5,526 nt of DNA from an uncultured Haloferula sp. (GTDB lineage Bacteria > Verrucomicrobiota > Verrucomicrobiae > Verrucomicrobiales > Akkermansiaceae), in contig CAMPGU010000276.1 in NCBI GenBank assembly GCA_946885645.1, positions 1 to 5,526 of the forward strand. The letters run 5' to 3'. Of the stretch, positions 1 to 5,465 are shown in pieces. Position 1 is the stretch's first letter; the number at the start of each line of letters is the position of its first letter. The position numbers and the translations under genes are program-made. The notes beneath the pieces were generated by a model that saw nothing but the letters and a program-made list of their open reading frames with translations, did not search any database and was not told the origin of the DNA.

Positions 1-917
1 CGATCCGTGATGTCCTGGCAGGCGCCTTGGATCCGGAGAAGTTTGCCCTTGGCATCCCGGACCGCTTCGCCGGAGCTGCGCACCCACAGGCGCTGTCCCT
101 TCGCTGTGATAATTTGGAGTTCCTCGTCGAAGGGCGTGCCCTCCTCCGCACAGTGCTGGAAGGCGGTGTAAATGCGATCGCGGTACTCCGGAGCGTGAAA
201 TTCAAACCATTCGCGGATGCCGGGCAAATGGCCGGGCGGCACCTCGTGAATGCCGCAGAGCTCGTCGGACCAACCGATGCCCCCGTTGAGGAAATCGACC
301 GTCCACCCCCCGATCCGGGCATTCCGGCCGGCGATCCTGAGCAGCATTTCCTGCTCCCGCTGTTTCTCGATCGTCCGGCAGCGTTCGATGGCCAGGGAGA
401 CCAGATTCGCCTCCGCTTCCATGCGCGCTTGATCTCCTGGCCGGGGCTGGCGCTCATCCCGGAAATATCGGGCCAGCGTGCCGAGCACCGCGCCATCGGC
501 AGAGAAGACGGGCATCGACCAGCAGGAGCGCAGCCCGTGGCGTACTACCAGATCCCGGGCGGAGGCCCAATCGGGGTGGGTCGTGATGTCGGCATGCGCC
601 ACCGGCAGGCGCGTCGCAGCGGCCGTGCCGCAGGCGCCGATACCGGGCACCATGGGAAGGTGCCGCAAGGCGTCGTTGTAGTTTTCCGGCAGGTCCGGTG
701 CCGCGGCGAGGGTGAGGTAGGAGCCCCCGGGATCGGCGAGATAGATCGCGCAAGGCCCATCTGCTCCGCCGGCGCGGCGGGCGATCCGTTCCAGGACTTC
801 CTCCAGCGGCAGGCCGGCGAAAATCAGTTCCAGGACTTCGACTCGCCCGGCGCGGACGTCTTCCGGCTCCCGGTCCAGCCGGTCAGCTTCCGTGTCTCGC
901 GTCGGCGTTTCGTTCAT
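1..917 (-). CDS. GAF-PAS sensory signal-transduction protein, N-terminal part (cut by window edge)
   Basis: The reading frame is open from an ATG at 917 to the left edge, giving 305 residues without a stop; the C-terminus lies outside the window. Residues about 28-180 look like a GAF domain: a helix (LEEVLERIARRAG), a strand (CAIYLAD), then VPGIGACGTAA, ADITTHPDW, and a closing strand SMPVFSADGAVLGTLARYF. Residues about 181-196 (RTIEKQREQEMLLRIA) form a linker helix. Residues about 198-305 look like a PAS_3-type fold (GGWTVDFLNGGIGWSDEL) ending in a PAC-like segment, GKLLRIQGACQDITD. Such GAF-PAS arrays usually precede a histidine kinase or, less often, a diguanylate cyclase output domain; the output is not visible here. 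There is no signal peptide or membrane segment, so the visible part is probably cytosolic. The start is supported by GGGAG at 923-927, five bases before the ATG. An in-frame ATG at 935 lacks such a site. The ligand is unknown. Confidence 0.85.
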   Translation of the reverse strand, partial: MNETPTRDTEADRLDREPEDVRAGRVEVLELIFAGLPLEEVLERIARRAGGADGPCAIYLADPGGSYLTLAAAPDLPENYNDALRHLPMVPGIGACGTAAATRLPVAHADITTHPDWASARDLVVRHGLRSCWSMPVFSADGAVLGTLARYFRDERQPRPGDQARMEAEANLVSLAIERCRTIEKQREQEMLLRIAGRNARIGGWTVDFLNGGIGWSDELCGIHEVPPGHLPGIREWFEFHAPEYRDRIYTAFQHCAEEGTPFDEELQIITAKGQRLWVRSSGEAVRDAKGKLLRIQGACQDITD

Positions 918-927
918 TCTGGCTCCC

Positions 928-954
928 GGGACCATCGCATGCGACGGATGTCCC
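928..954 (-). other. Stem-loop between two minus-strand genes
   Basis: On the plus strand GGGACCATC (928-936) pairs with GATGTCCC (947-954), eight base pairs with one bulged base. Inside it is a perfect 10-base palindrome, TCGCATGCGA (935-944), so alternative pairings exist. The structure lies in the 48-base gap between the stop of the secreted-protein gene and the start of the GAF-PAS gene, and its 3' foot on the minus-strand transcript abuts the GGGAG ribosome binding site at 923-927. No T-run follows, so it is not a classical intrinsic terminator. It could weaken read-through, protect a 3' end, or affect translation of the GAF-PAS gene; its role is an inference. Confidence 0.4.
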
Positions 955-965
955 CGCGCGGCAAA

Positions 966-2501
966 TCAATAAGGATACGCAGGCGGATTCAGCCTTGTTA
1001 CCGCTACCCGGGCGAAACGCGCGGTGAAGGCGCCCGCCGGACCGGTGATCGTCGCCGTGGCGGTGCGATTGGCACCGGTGGCCGGAGTGAAAGCATAGCT
1101 GATGTCCGTGGTGCTGGTCACCGGCGTCCAAGTGACCAAATCCGGCGAAAGCTCCACCGTGTATTTCAGGTTGGCACTGGCGGTTTGCAGCCCTCCCGTG
1201 GGATTGGCGGTGGCGGTGCCGATGGTGGGAAAGGCGATCTGGAAGCTGTTCGCCGTATCAGGCACCGGCATCGCCCTCGGGCCTGCCGTGTTCGAGCCGA
1301 AGGCGGTATCGAGAAGATCGATCCGGCCGTTGCCATTGTTGTCCAAGGTCTCGTCGGGGATATCGGGGTAGGCGACATAGCCCTCGCCGAGGAGACGCCG
1401 GTAGAGGAGATACGGGAGCCCATCCGAATCGAAATGAAGCCCTTGTAGGTCAGCGTCAGCTAGGCCGCTGCCGTTGTTAGTAAGTGTTACGAGGTTGTGA
1501 GGAGTGAAGGTGGTTTCGCTTATCGCCTGAAGATAATGAATTTTCCTAGTGCTGCCATCGTACCACGCGACCCTCTGCCTGTTATCCTTCGGGCTTGTCG
1601 CGACATGGATGCTTCTTGGTTTTGCCCCCGTCACGGACGGTTGAACTTGAGAGGCGGTACCTGTACTACCCAAGCGTTTCAGCGTGGTGCCTTCAAAGAA
1701 GAAGACCCGGTCCGCCGAATTGACGCGTGTCCCCCTGAGCGTGTTTTTGACATTGTTGGGGACGCGGGGAATGGGATTGGCGATATGTGGAATGCCTTGG
1801 CTCACTAGTAAGTTTGCCTGCATGAGTGCGGTAGCGTTACCCGACAGAGGAGAGAAAAGAGTAAAATAGATGTTGGCCGAGTCGTAGCCCGAAGGGACCA
1901 CGGCAGTGGCTCCGATCCGCGCGCCCGTATCCTGATTTGCCTGATTTCGGTTGAAAATTTGCTCGTCGATTTGCCAGACCCCATTGCTGTTCCGCCGCCC
2001 ATAGCACAATACCTCGTTCGCTCCCGGTGACCAGACGTAGGCTATGTGGAGATTTCCTTGGGGATCCAAGGCCGCACTGATTCCGCCGAAGCCGCCGGAA
2101 CTGAAAACCGGGTCCACCAACGAATCGGTCACCCCATTCGCCGAGAACTCCAGCATTTTCAGACGGAAAGTTCCGACCGCGAGATGAGGCCCGATTAAGT
2201 AGCCCCGATCCGGCGCATTCGGAACCGGGACGAAGAATCCCTCCTTATTCAATCCTACGGCCATGGCCGGGCTCGCTGCCCACACCGGGGGTCCCCCCGT
2301 AAGGACCCGGTGGTTGACGGCACCGTTTGCCATCCCTTTTGCCACAACTCGGGGATTCCTTGCTGCATCCGGCCAAAAAACCCACTGGTTATTTGTTCCC
2401 GCGTTGGTGAGTGCCACCTTATCCCACATCGCCGGATCGAGGCTCGCCCGAACTCCGGATATGCCGAGGAGAAAGGCGGCGACTGCGGCGGACCTATTCA
2501 T
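966..2501 (-). CDS. Secreted beta-propeller-like protein with a calcium-loop motif and a Verrucomicrobia-type C-terminal domain
   Basis: The product has 511 residues. MNRSAAVAAFLLGISGVRAS is a signal peptide with likely cleavage after VRA, so the protein is exported. The middle resembles irregular sialidase-like propeller blades: ALDPQGNLHIAYV (near residue 142), IHVATSPKDNRQRVAWYDG (near 300) and LHFDSDGLPYLLYRR (near 358) share a strand, Asp/Asn-Gly turn, 'h-a-Y' pattern. Residues 387-398, DNNGNGRIDLLD, form a dockerin- or EF-hand-like calcium loop. Residues about 447-504 (YTVELSPDLVTWTPV to FARVAVTRL) match the C-terminal module frequent on Verrucomicrobia secreted proteins. I see no catalytic residues and assign no enzyme function. 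The frame stays open upstream to 2726, but that extension is Arg/Ser-rich and would bury the signal peptide, so the ATG at 2501 is preferred. An ATG at 2513 (MGGRMNRS) is possible. Neither start has a clear Shine-Dalgarno sequence. GC and third-codon GC fall noticeably in about 1440-1990. Confidence 0.8.
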   Translation of the reverse strand: MNRSAAVAAFLLGISGVRASLDPAMWDKVALTNAGTNNQWVFWPDAARNPRVVAKGMANGAVNHRVLTGGPPVWAASPAMAVGLNKEGFFVPVPNAPDRGYLIGPHLAVGTFRLKMLEFSANGVTDSLVDPVFSSGGFGGISAALDPQGNLHIAYVWSPGANEVLCYGRRNSNGVWQIDEQIFNRNQANQDTGARIGATAVVPSGYDSANIYFTLFSPLSGNATALMQANLLVSQGIPHIANPIPRVPNNVKNTLRGTRVNSADRVFFFEGTTLKRLGSTGTASQVQPSVTGAKPRSIHVATSPKDNRQRVAWYDGSTRKIHYLQAISETTFTPHNLVTLTNNGSGLADADLQGLHFDSDGLPYLLYRRLLGEGYVAYPDIPDETLDNNGNGRIDLLDTAFGSNTAGPRAMPVPDTANSFQIAFPTIGTATANPTGGLQTASANLKYTVELSPDLVTWTPVTSTTDISYAFTPATGANRTATATITGPAGAFTARFARVAVTRLNPPAYPY

Positions 2502-2658
2502 GCGCCCGCCCATGCCATGCCAAGCCCGGCGGCGCAAGGACCGCTGTGTGAAATCATCCCGTGAGGCAGCGGAAGACCCGAGGGCCTCAGCGGTCGTGTC
2601 GGGGAGCGAGCAGGAGGAAGCTGTTCCGGATGCGGGGGAAGGAGACCACGAGATCATC

Positions 2659-2670
2659 CGGATATATCCG
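2659..2670. repeat. Perfect 12-base palindrome, possible operator
   Basis: CGGATATATCCG reads identically on both strands and lies about midway between the divergent start codons at 2501 and 2800. Its AT core stands out in GC-rich surroundings. A dimeric regulator could bind it, or the core could serve as a -10 element. Only one copy is present in the window, so operator function is an inference from symmetry and position. Confidence 0.35.
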
Positions 2671-2789
2671 CCGCTCGGACGCGACCGGTTTCCGGGATGT
2701 CGCACTTCATGTGAAGCCGGGATCATGTTTTAAACTCGCGCGAAGATTCTGCCGCGCGGTTTGACCTTTCCCGATCGCTCCGCTTCCTT

Positions 2790-2794
2790 GGAAG
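2790..2794 (+). promoter_or_regulatory. Ribosome binding site of the TPR gene
   Basis: GGAAG lies five bases before the ATG at 2800. It decides the start, because the open frame also offers a TTG at 2761 that would put 13 residues in front of an otherwise standard signal peptide and has no comparable site. Confidence 0.6.
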
Positions 2795-2799
2795 TGTTC

Positions 2800-4143
2800 A
2801 TGAAACGGGCCGCCCTTTTCGCCATCGTTGCTTCCGCTACCGCCGGGGCCTCGCCGAAGCTCGACTTCGCGTACGGCATCCTTGCCGGGCAGCGCGGCGA
2901 CAGGGCGGCGGAGGCGGCCGCGATGGAAAAGGCCCGGGCGGGTGATCCGCTGGCCTTTCCCTTGGTGACACGGGTGGCGGAGCAACGCCATGCGGCAGGC
3001 GATCTGGAAGGGGCCTCCACCCTCTATCGGGAATTCGCGAGGGACCAGCCTCTCCGGCTGGAAGGGCAACTGGCCTATGCCGACTTCCTGCGAAGCGCTT
3101 CTCCCGACGATGATTTCGCGGCGAAGATCGCGCGCGATACCCTGGAGGCCGCGCTGAAGAATTTCCCCGGTGATCTGGACGTCCGCAGCCGCCTCTTCCG
3201 GATCTACGAGAGCTTGGAACAGCGGGACCGTTCCCTCGCGGTCTTCGAGTCGCTGGCGGGTCCGGACGCGGGTATCCGGGAAACCCTAATGGCCGTGGAC
3301 ATGGCGCGGACCCTTTTCCCGAAGGATGATGCCGCTTCGCGGTCCCGTATGGACGATTTCCTGGAAAGGGCCTGCGGCCGCTCGCCGGAGAACCGCCTGC
3401 TCGCGCGGACGGCCAGCGAACACTTCCGCACCACCGGCCGCCTGCCGGAGGCGGTCGGGATCCTTGCCGACCACGTCGCCGCCGCTCCATCCTCGCTGGA
3501 ATTGCGCACGCGGCTCGGGATTCTCCAACTCGCCGCGGCTCGGGAGGCGGAGGGAGAAGCGACGCTGCGGGAGGTCCTGGCGATCCATCCGCAGCAAGCG
3601 CTGGCTCATCAGACGCTGGCGAAATTGTACCGCAGGCAGGACCGCCCGGCGGAGGCGCGGCCCCACGCGGCGGAAGCGCTGAAGCTCCGTGGCGGTGATC
3701 CTTCGGAGTTCCTGGCCCTCGCGGATGAGTTCCTCGCTGCTGACGAACCCCGCGAGGCGCGCCTGTTGCTGGAGAAGGCGGTGTTTTTCAATCAATCCGA
3801 CGCCGCGCTGGCGGTGAAGCTTGCGATTGCCACCCGGCGTGATCCGGAGACCCGGGAGCGAGCGACGCTCCTTTTCCGGGAAGCGGAGAATCTCTCCGGC
3901 GTGGAAGGGCCGGCCGGAGACCCGGTTTTCCTCCAGGAATTCGCGGAGACGCTGCTGGAGAGCGGGCAGACGCGCCCGGCTGAAGAGCGCCTCCGTGCCG
4001 CCATCCGGGCTTTTCCCGCGGAGCGGAAAAAGGAGACCGCGGGGGCCTTGCGGCGGCTCGCGGGGATCTGGCGGCAGGAAAAACGGAACGGCGAGGCGGC
4101 CGAATCCCTGCTCCAGCGCGCGGATTCCCTTGATCCCCCCTAG
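2800..4143 (+). CDS. Exported TPR-repeat protein
   Basis: The product has 447 residues. MKRAALFAIVASATAGASPK is a signal peptide with two basic residues, a short hydrophobic core and a probable AGA cleavage site, so the protein should be periplasmic or exported. The rest is nearly all helical tetratricopeptide-type repeats of about 33-34 residues. The clearest are at about 22-50, 52-84, 198-231 (LLARTASEHFRTTGRLPEAV), 232-264, 266-298 (AHQTLAKLYRRQDRPAEAR), 301-333 (FLALADEFLAADEPREARLL), 374-406 and 414-446; degenerate units probably fill 87-157. TPR superhelices bind partner proteins, so a scaffold or assembly role is likely, but no partner is identifiable. There is no catalytic domain and no membrane anchor besides the signal peptide. 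The L,D-transpeptidase gene starts 59 bases downstream on the same strand with no terminator between, so co-transcription and a cell-envelope role are plausible. A specific gene name cannot be assigned. Confidence 0.85.
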   Translation: MKRAALFAIVASATAGASPKLDFAYGILAGQRGDRAAEAAAMEKARAGDPLAFPLVTRVAEQRHAAGDLEGASTLYREFARDQPLRLEGQLAYADFLRSASPDDDFAAKIARDTLEAALKNFPGDLDVRSRLFRIYESLEQRDRSLAVFESLAGPDAGIRETLMAVDMARTLFPKDDAASRSRMDDFLERACGRSPENRLLARTASEHFRTTGRLPEAVGILADHVAAAPSSLELRTRLGILQLAAAREAEGEATLREVLAIHPQQALAHQTLAKLYRRQDRPAEARPHAAEALKLRGGDPSEFLALADEFLAADEPREARLLLEKAVFFNQSDAALAVKLAIATRRDPETRERATLLFREAENLSGVEGPAGDPVFLQEFAETLLESGQTRPAEERLRAAIRAFPAERKKETAGALRRLAGIWRQEKRNGEAAESLLQRADSLDPP

Positions 4144-4202
4144 CCGTTAAGGGGTTGCAGGCGGGACGGAGTCAGGGTATTGGAAGCGGGCCAGCCAGTC
4201 CC

Positions 4203-4868
4203 ATGAATCATTCGTCGTCCCTTCTGAGCGTGCTTGCCAGCGTGCTCGCCCTCATCCTCGCCAGTTGCGCCAACAAGTCCGTCACCCTCGGGCCGGATGG
4301 CAAGCCGATCGATTCCCACGGGAAGCCGGTCAATCCTTTCCCGCCCGGGACGTACGAACATTTCAAGGCGGAGCCGGATTACCCGAAGACGATGAAAGTC
4401 TGGAAGAACGACCAGCTTCTCCCGAAGACGGAGCCCGCCAATTCGCGGCTGGTCATTTCGATTGCGAAGCAGCGCGCCTTCTTGATGTTGGGCGAGGAAG
4501 TGGTGATCGATTACCCGGTTTCAAGCGGCCGCAGTTCCCATCCGACGCCTCCCGGCAAGTACACGATCCTCGAAAAGGACAAGGACAAGGCCTCCAACTC
4601 CTACGGGAAGATCTACGACGCCGAAGGCAACGTGGTGAATTCCGACGCGGATGCCCGCAAGGATCCCATCCCGGAAGGCGGTAAATTCGCCGGAGCGCCG
4701 ATGCCCTACTGGATGCGCCTGACTTGGGACGGTGTGGGCCACCACATCGGCAATATCCCGCGCTCCCGGCGCCCGGTTTCCCATGCATGCATCCGCGGCC
4801 CCGGTGCGGTGGTTCCGATCGTATTCGGCAAGGTGGCGAAGGGGACTCCGGTGATCGTGGAGGAATAG
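4203..4868 (+). CDS. L,D-transpeptidase (YkuD domain), lipoprotein
   Basis: The product has 221 residues. Residues 1-22 are a lipoprotein signal with lipobox L-A-S-C and lipidated Cys22; the n-region (MNHSSS) lacks Lys or Arg, which is unusual. A Pro/Gly-rich linker (about 28-80) leads to a YkuD domain at about 81-219: SRLVISIAKQRAFLMLG opening strands, YPVSSGR (104-110), TPPGKYTI (115-122), the His pair GHHIG (180-181) and the nucleophile motif SHACIR (193-198, Cys196). These enzymes cut the L-Lys/DAP-D-Ala bond of a tetrapeptide stem through an acyl-Cys intermediate and form 3-3 cross-links in peptidoglycan or attach proteins to it. The canonical motif is S/T-H-G-C; here Ala195 replaces Gly, while His, Cys and Arg are kept. 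It should act in the periplasm, tethered to a membrane. The ATG at 4203 has no strong Shine-Dalgarno; an in-frame TTG at 4155 lies flush against AAGGGG, which leaves no spacing, so it was rejected. Confidence 0.92.
   Translation: MNHSSSLLSVLASVLALILASCANKSVTLGPDGKPIDSHGKPVNPFPPGTYEHFKAEPDYPKTMKVWKNDQLLPKTEPANSRLVISIAKQRAFLMLGEEVVIDYPVSSGRSSHPTPPGKYTILEKDKDKASNSYGKIYDAEGNVVNSDADARKDPIPEGGKFAGAPMPYWMRLTWDGVGHHIGNIPRSRRPVSHACIRGPGAVVPIVFGKVAKGTPVIVEE
4227..4250 (+). repeat. 12-base tandem duplication inside the lipoprotein signal sequence
   Basis: AGCGTGCTTGCC (4227-4238) is followed directly by AGCGTGCTCGCC (4239-4250), identical at 11 of 12 positions. It is in frame and encodes Ser-Val-Leu-Ala twice (residues 9-16), lengthening the hydrophobic core of the L,D-transpeptidase signal peptide by four residues. 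Confidence 0.7.
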
Positions 4869-4886
4869 GGCCCGCACCCGGGCGCG

Positions 4887-4919
4887 AAAAAGCCCCGTCC
4901 GCTTGGCGCGAACGGGGCT
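4887..4919 (-). terminator. Rho-independent terminator of the cytochrome b562-like gene
   Basis: AGCCCCGT (4891-4898) and ACGGGGCT (4912-4919) form a perfect 8-base-pair stem around a 13-base loop that can pair further internally (CGC with GCG). Read on the minus strand, the stem runs into a T-run (complement of the As at 4887-4891), the classical intrinsic terminator form, 20 bases after the stop of the gene at 4939-5352. On the plus strand the hairpin also lies about 22 bases after the L,D-transpeptidase stop but lacks a following T-run, so it may act there only weakly. Confidence 0.8.
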
Positions 4920-4938
4920 GGTCCTGAAACGGAAACTC

Positions 4939-5352
4939 TTATTCTTCCTCCACGAAGGCATCGTGGCCTTCTTTCTTCCCGGCTTTCAGCGTGTCCACGA
5001 GCTTGGCGACGGCGTCCAAATCCTTGGCGAGGAACGCCGATTCCACTTCGCAGAGCGCCACGAAGAGCTTGCCCATTTGCGTGCGATAGGCGGCCAGCGC
5101 CTTGTCCTTCGCCTCTCCGGCGGGCATCTTTTCAAGCATCGAGGGGACCTGCGGGATCGCTTTAAGCACGGAGCCCTGGGCCTCGCGGGCTGCCGCGGCT
5201 CCCTTCACGGTGTCCGTTTCGCGGCGGAAGGCCTTGTAGGCATCATCGAGCTTTTCCATTTCCTTGGCCAAGGGGCTGTCATCGGCGCGAAGGGGCAGCG
5301 GTGTCGCGAGGGACGCCGCGAGGAGGAATGCTGGGAAAATCAGTTTCTTCAT
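4939..5352 (-). CDS. Cytochrome b562-like periplasmic four-helix protein
   Basis: The product has 137 residues. Residues 1-23 are a signal peptide (MKKLIFPAFLLAASLATPLP, cleavage after LRA), leaving a mature chain of 114 residues, close to the 106 of Escherichia coli cytochrome b562. The mature part is helical. AKEMEKLDDAYK near its start aligns by eye with the E. coli segment around the heme ligand Met7, and KKEGHDAF near its end with the segment around ligand His102. The candidate axial ligands are Met32 and His130 (mature positions 9 and 107). There is no CXXCH motif, so heme would be bound non-covalently; the only Cys is 101. Family members are small periplasmic electron-transfer candidates, usually without a proven partner. 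A frame extension to 5484 would put 44 basic residues before the signal peptide and is rejected. ATGs at 5352 and 5364 both give a signal peptide; neither has a Shine-Dalgarno sequence. I prefer 5352 because the best -10 box overlaps the ATG at 5364. The gene is monocistronic and convergent with the L,D-transpeptidase. Confidence 0.75.
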   Translation of the reverse strand: MKKLIFPAFLLAASLATPLPLRADDSPLAKEMEKLDDAYKAFRRETDTVKGAAAAREAQGSVLKAIPQVPSMLEKMPAGEAKDKALAAYRTQMGKLFVALCEVESAFLAKDLDAVAKLVDTLKAGKKEGHDAFVEEE

Positions 5353-5361
5353 ACGCACGCG

Positions 5362-5391
5362 CATACAGCGTTCGTCCCGCCGTACTGTCAA
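5362..5391 (-). promoter_or_regulatory. Candidate sigma70-type promoter of the cytochrome b562-like gene
   Basis: Read on the minus strand, a perfect TTGACA (5391-5386) is followed after 18 bases by TGTATG (5367-5362), a weak -10 match. The next nine bases lead directly to the ATG at 5352, so transcription would start at or within a few bases of that codon. The transcript would be leaderless or nearly so, which fits the lack of a Shine-Dalgarno sequence. The -35 match is strong and the -10 match poor, so a somewhat different promoter position is possible. Confidence 0.45.
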
Positions 5392-5440
5392 GGGGAGGGG
5401 AGCGGAAGCCGTGCGCAGGGCAATTACCGGTGCCGATGAT

Positions 5441-5465
5441 AAAAAACGCGGAGGAAGACGCTTCC
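5441..5465 (-). terminator. Weak candidate terminator of a gene beyond the right edge
   Basis: GGAAG (5453-5457) and CTTCC (5461-5465) form a short hairpin with a three-base loop. On the minus strand it is followed after six bases by a run of six Ts (complement of the As at 5441-5446). The stem is short and the gap before the T-run is longer than usual, so this is only a possible end for a minus-strand gene lying past 5526. Otherwise 5392-5526 holds no recognisable gene or element. Confidence 0.25.

Larger units (their letters stand above)
2502..2799. promoter_or_regulatory. Divergent intergenic region, presumed to hold promoters for both flanking genes
   Basis: These 298 bases separate the start of the secreted-protein gene (minus) from that of the TPR gene (plus), so both promoters should lie here. 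Open frames cross it, but none has a convincing start site or protein-like composition. For the plus strand the best sigma70-like pair is weak: TTCATG (2706-2711), 17 bases, TTTAAA (2729-2734). That would give a leader of roughly 60 bases for the TPR gene. No good -35/-10 pair was found for the minus strand. Two palindromic elements are present: CGGATATATCCG (2659-2670) and the near-palindrome CTTCATGTGAAG (2705-2716), which overlaps the proposed -35 box. Confidence 0.4.

Noticed and set aside
27..1448. Plus-strand open frame of 473 codons
   Set aside because: It runs antisense across the GAF-PAS gene, the intergenic gap and the end of the secreted-protein gene. Its product is Arg/Gly-rich with no domain, whereas the minus strand gives clear GAF, PAS and C-terminal module sequences.
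2502..2726. N-terminal extension of the secreted protein to an ATG at 2726
   Set aside because: The extra 75 residues are Ser/Arg-rich and would place a good signal peptide in the interior of the protein.
2761..2799. TTG start at 2761 for the TPR protein, and TTGACC there as a -35 box
   Set aside because: The ATG at 2800 has a Shine-Dalgarno sequence and begins a standard signal peptide. No acceptable -10 box lies 16-18 bases after TTGACC.
2837..3490. Minus-strand open frame of 217 codons opposite the TPR gene
   Set aside because: It is rich in Arg, Pro and Gly, as expected of an antisense frame in GC-rich DNA, and has no recognisable domain; the TPR repeats on the plus strand explain the region.
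4903..5439. Plus-strand open frame of 178 codons opposite the cytochrome b562-like gene
   Set aside because: It is antisense to a well-supported gene, spans its terminator and promoter, and has no domain or start site.
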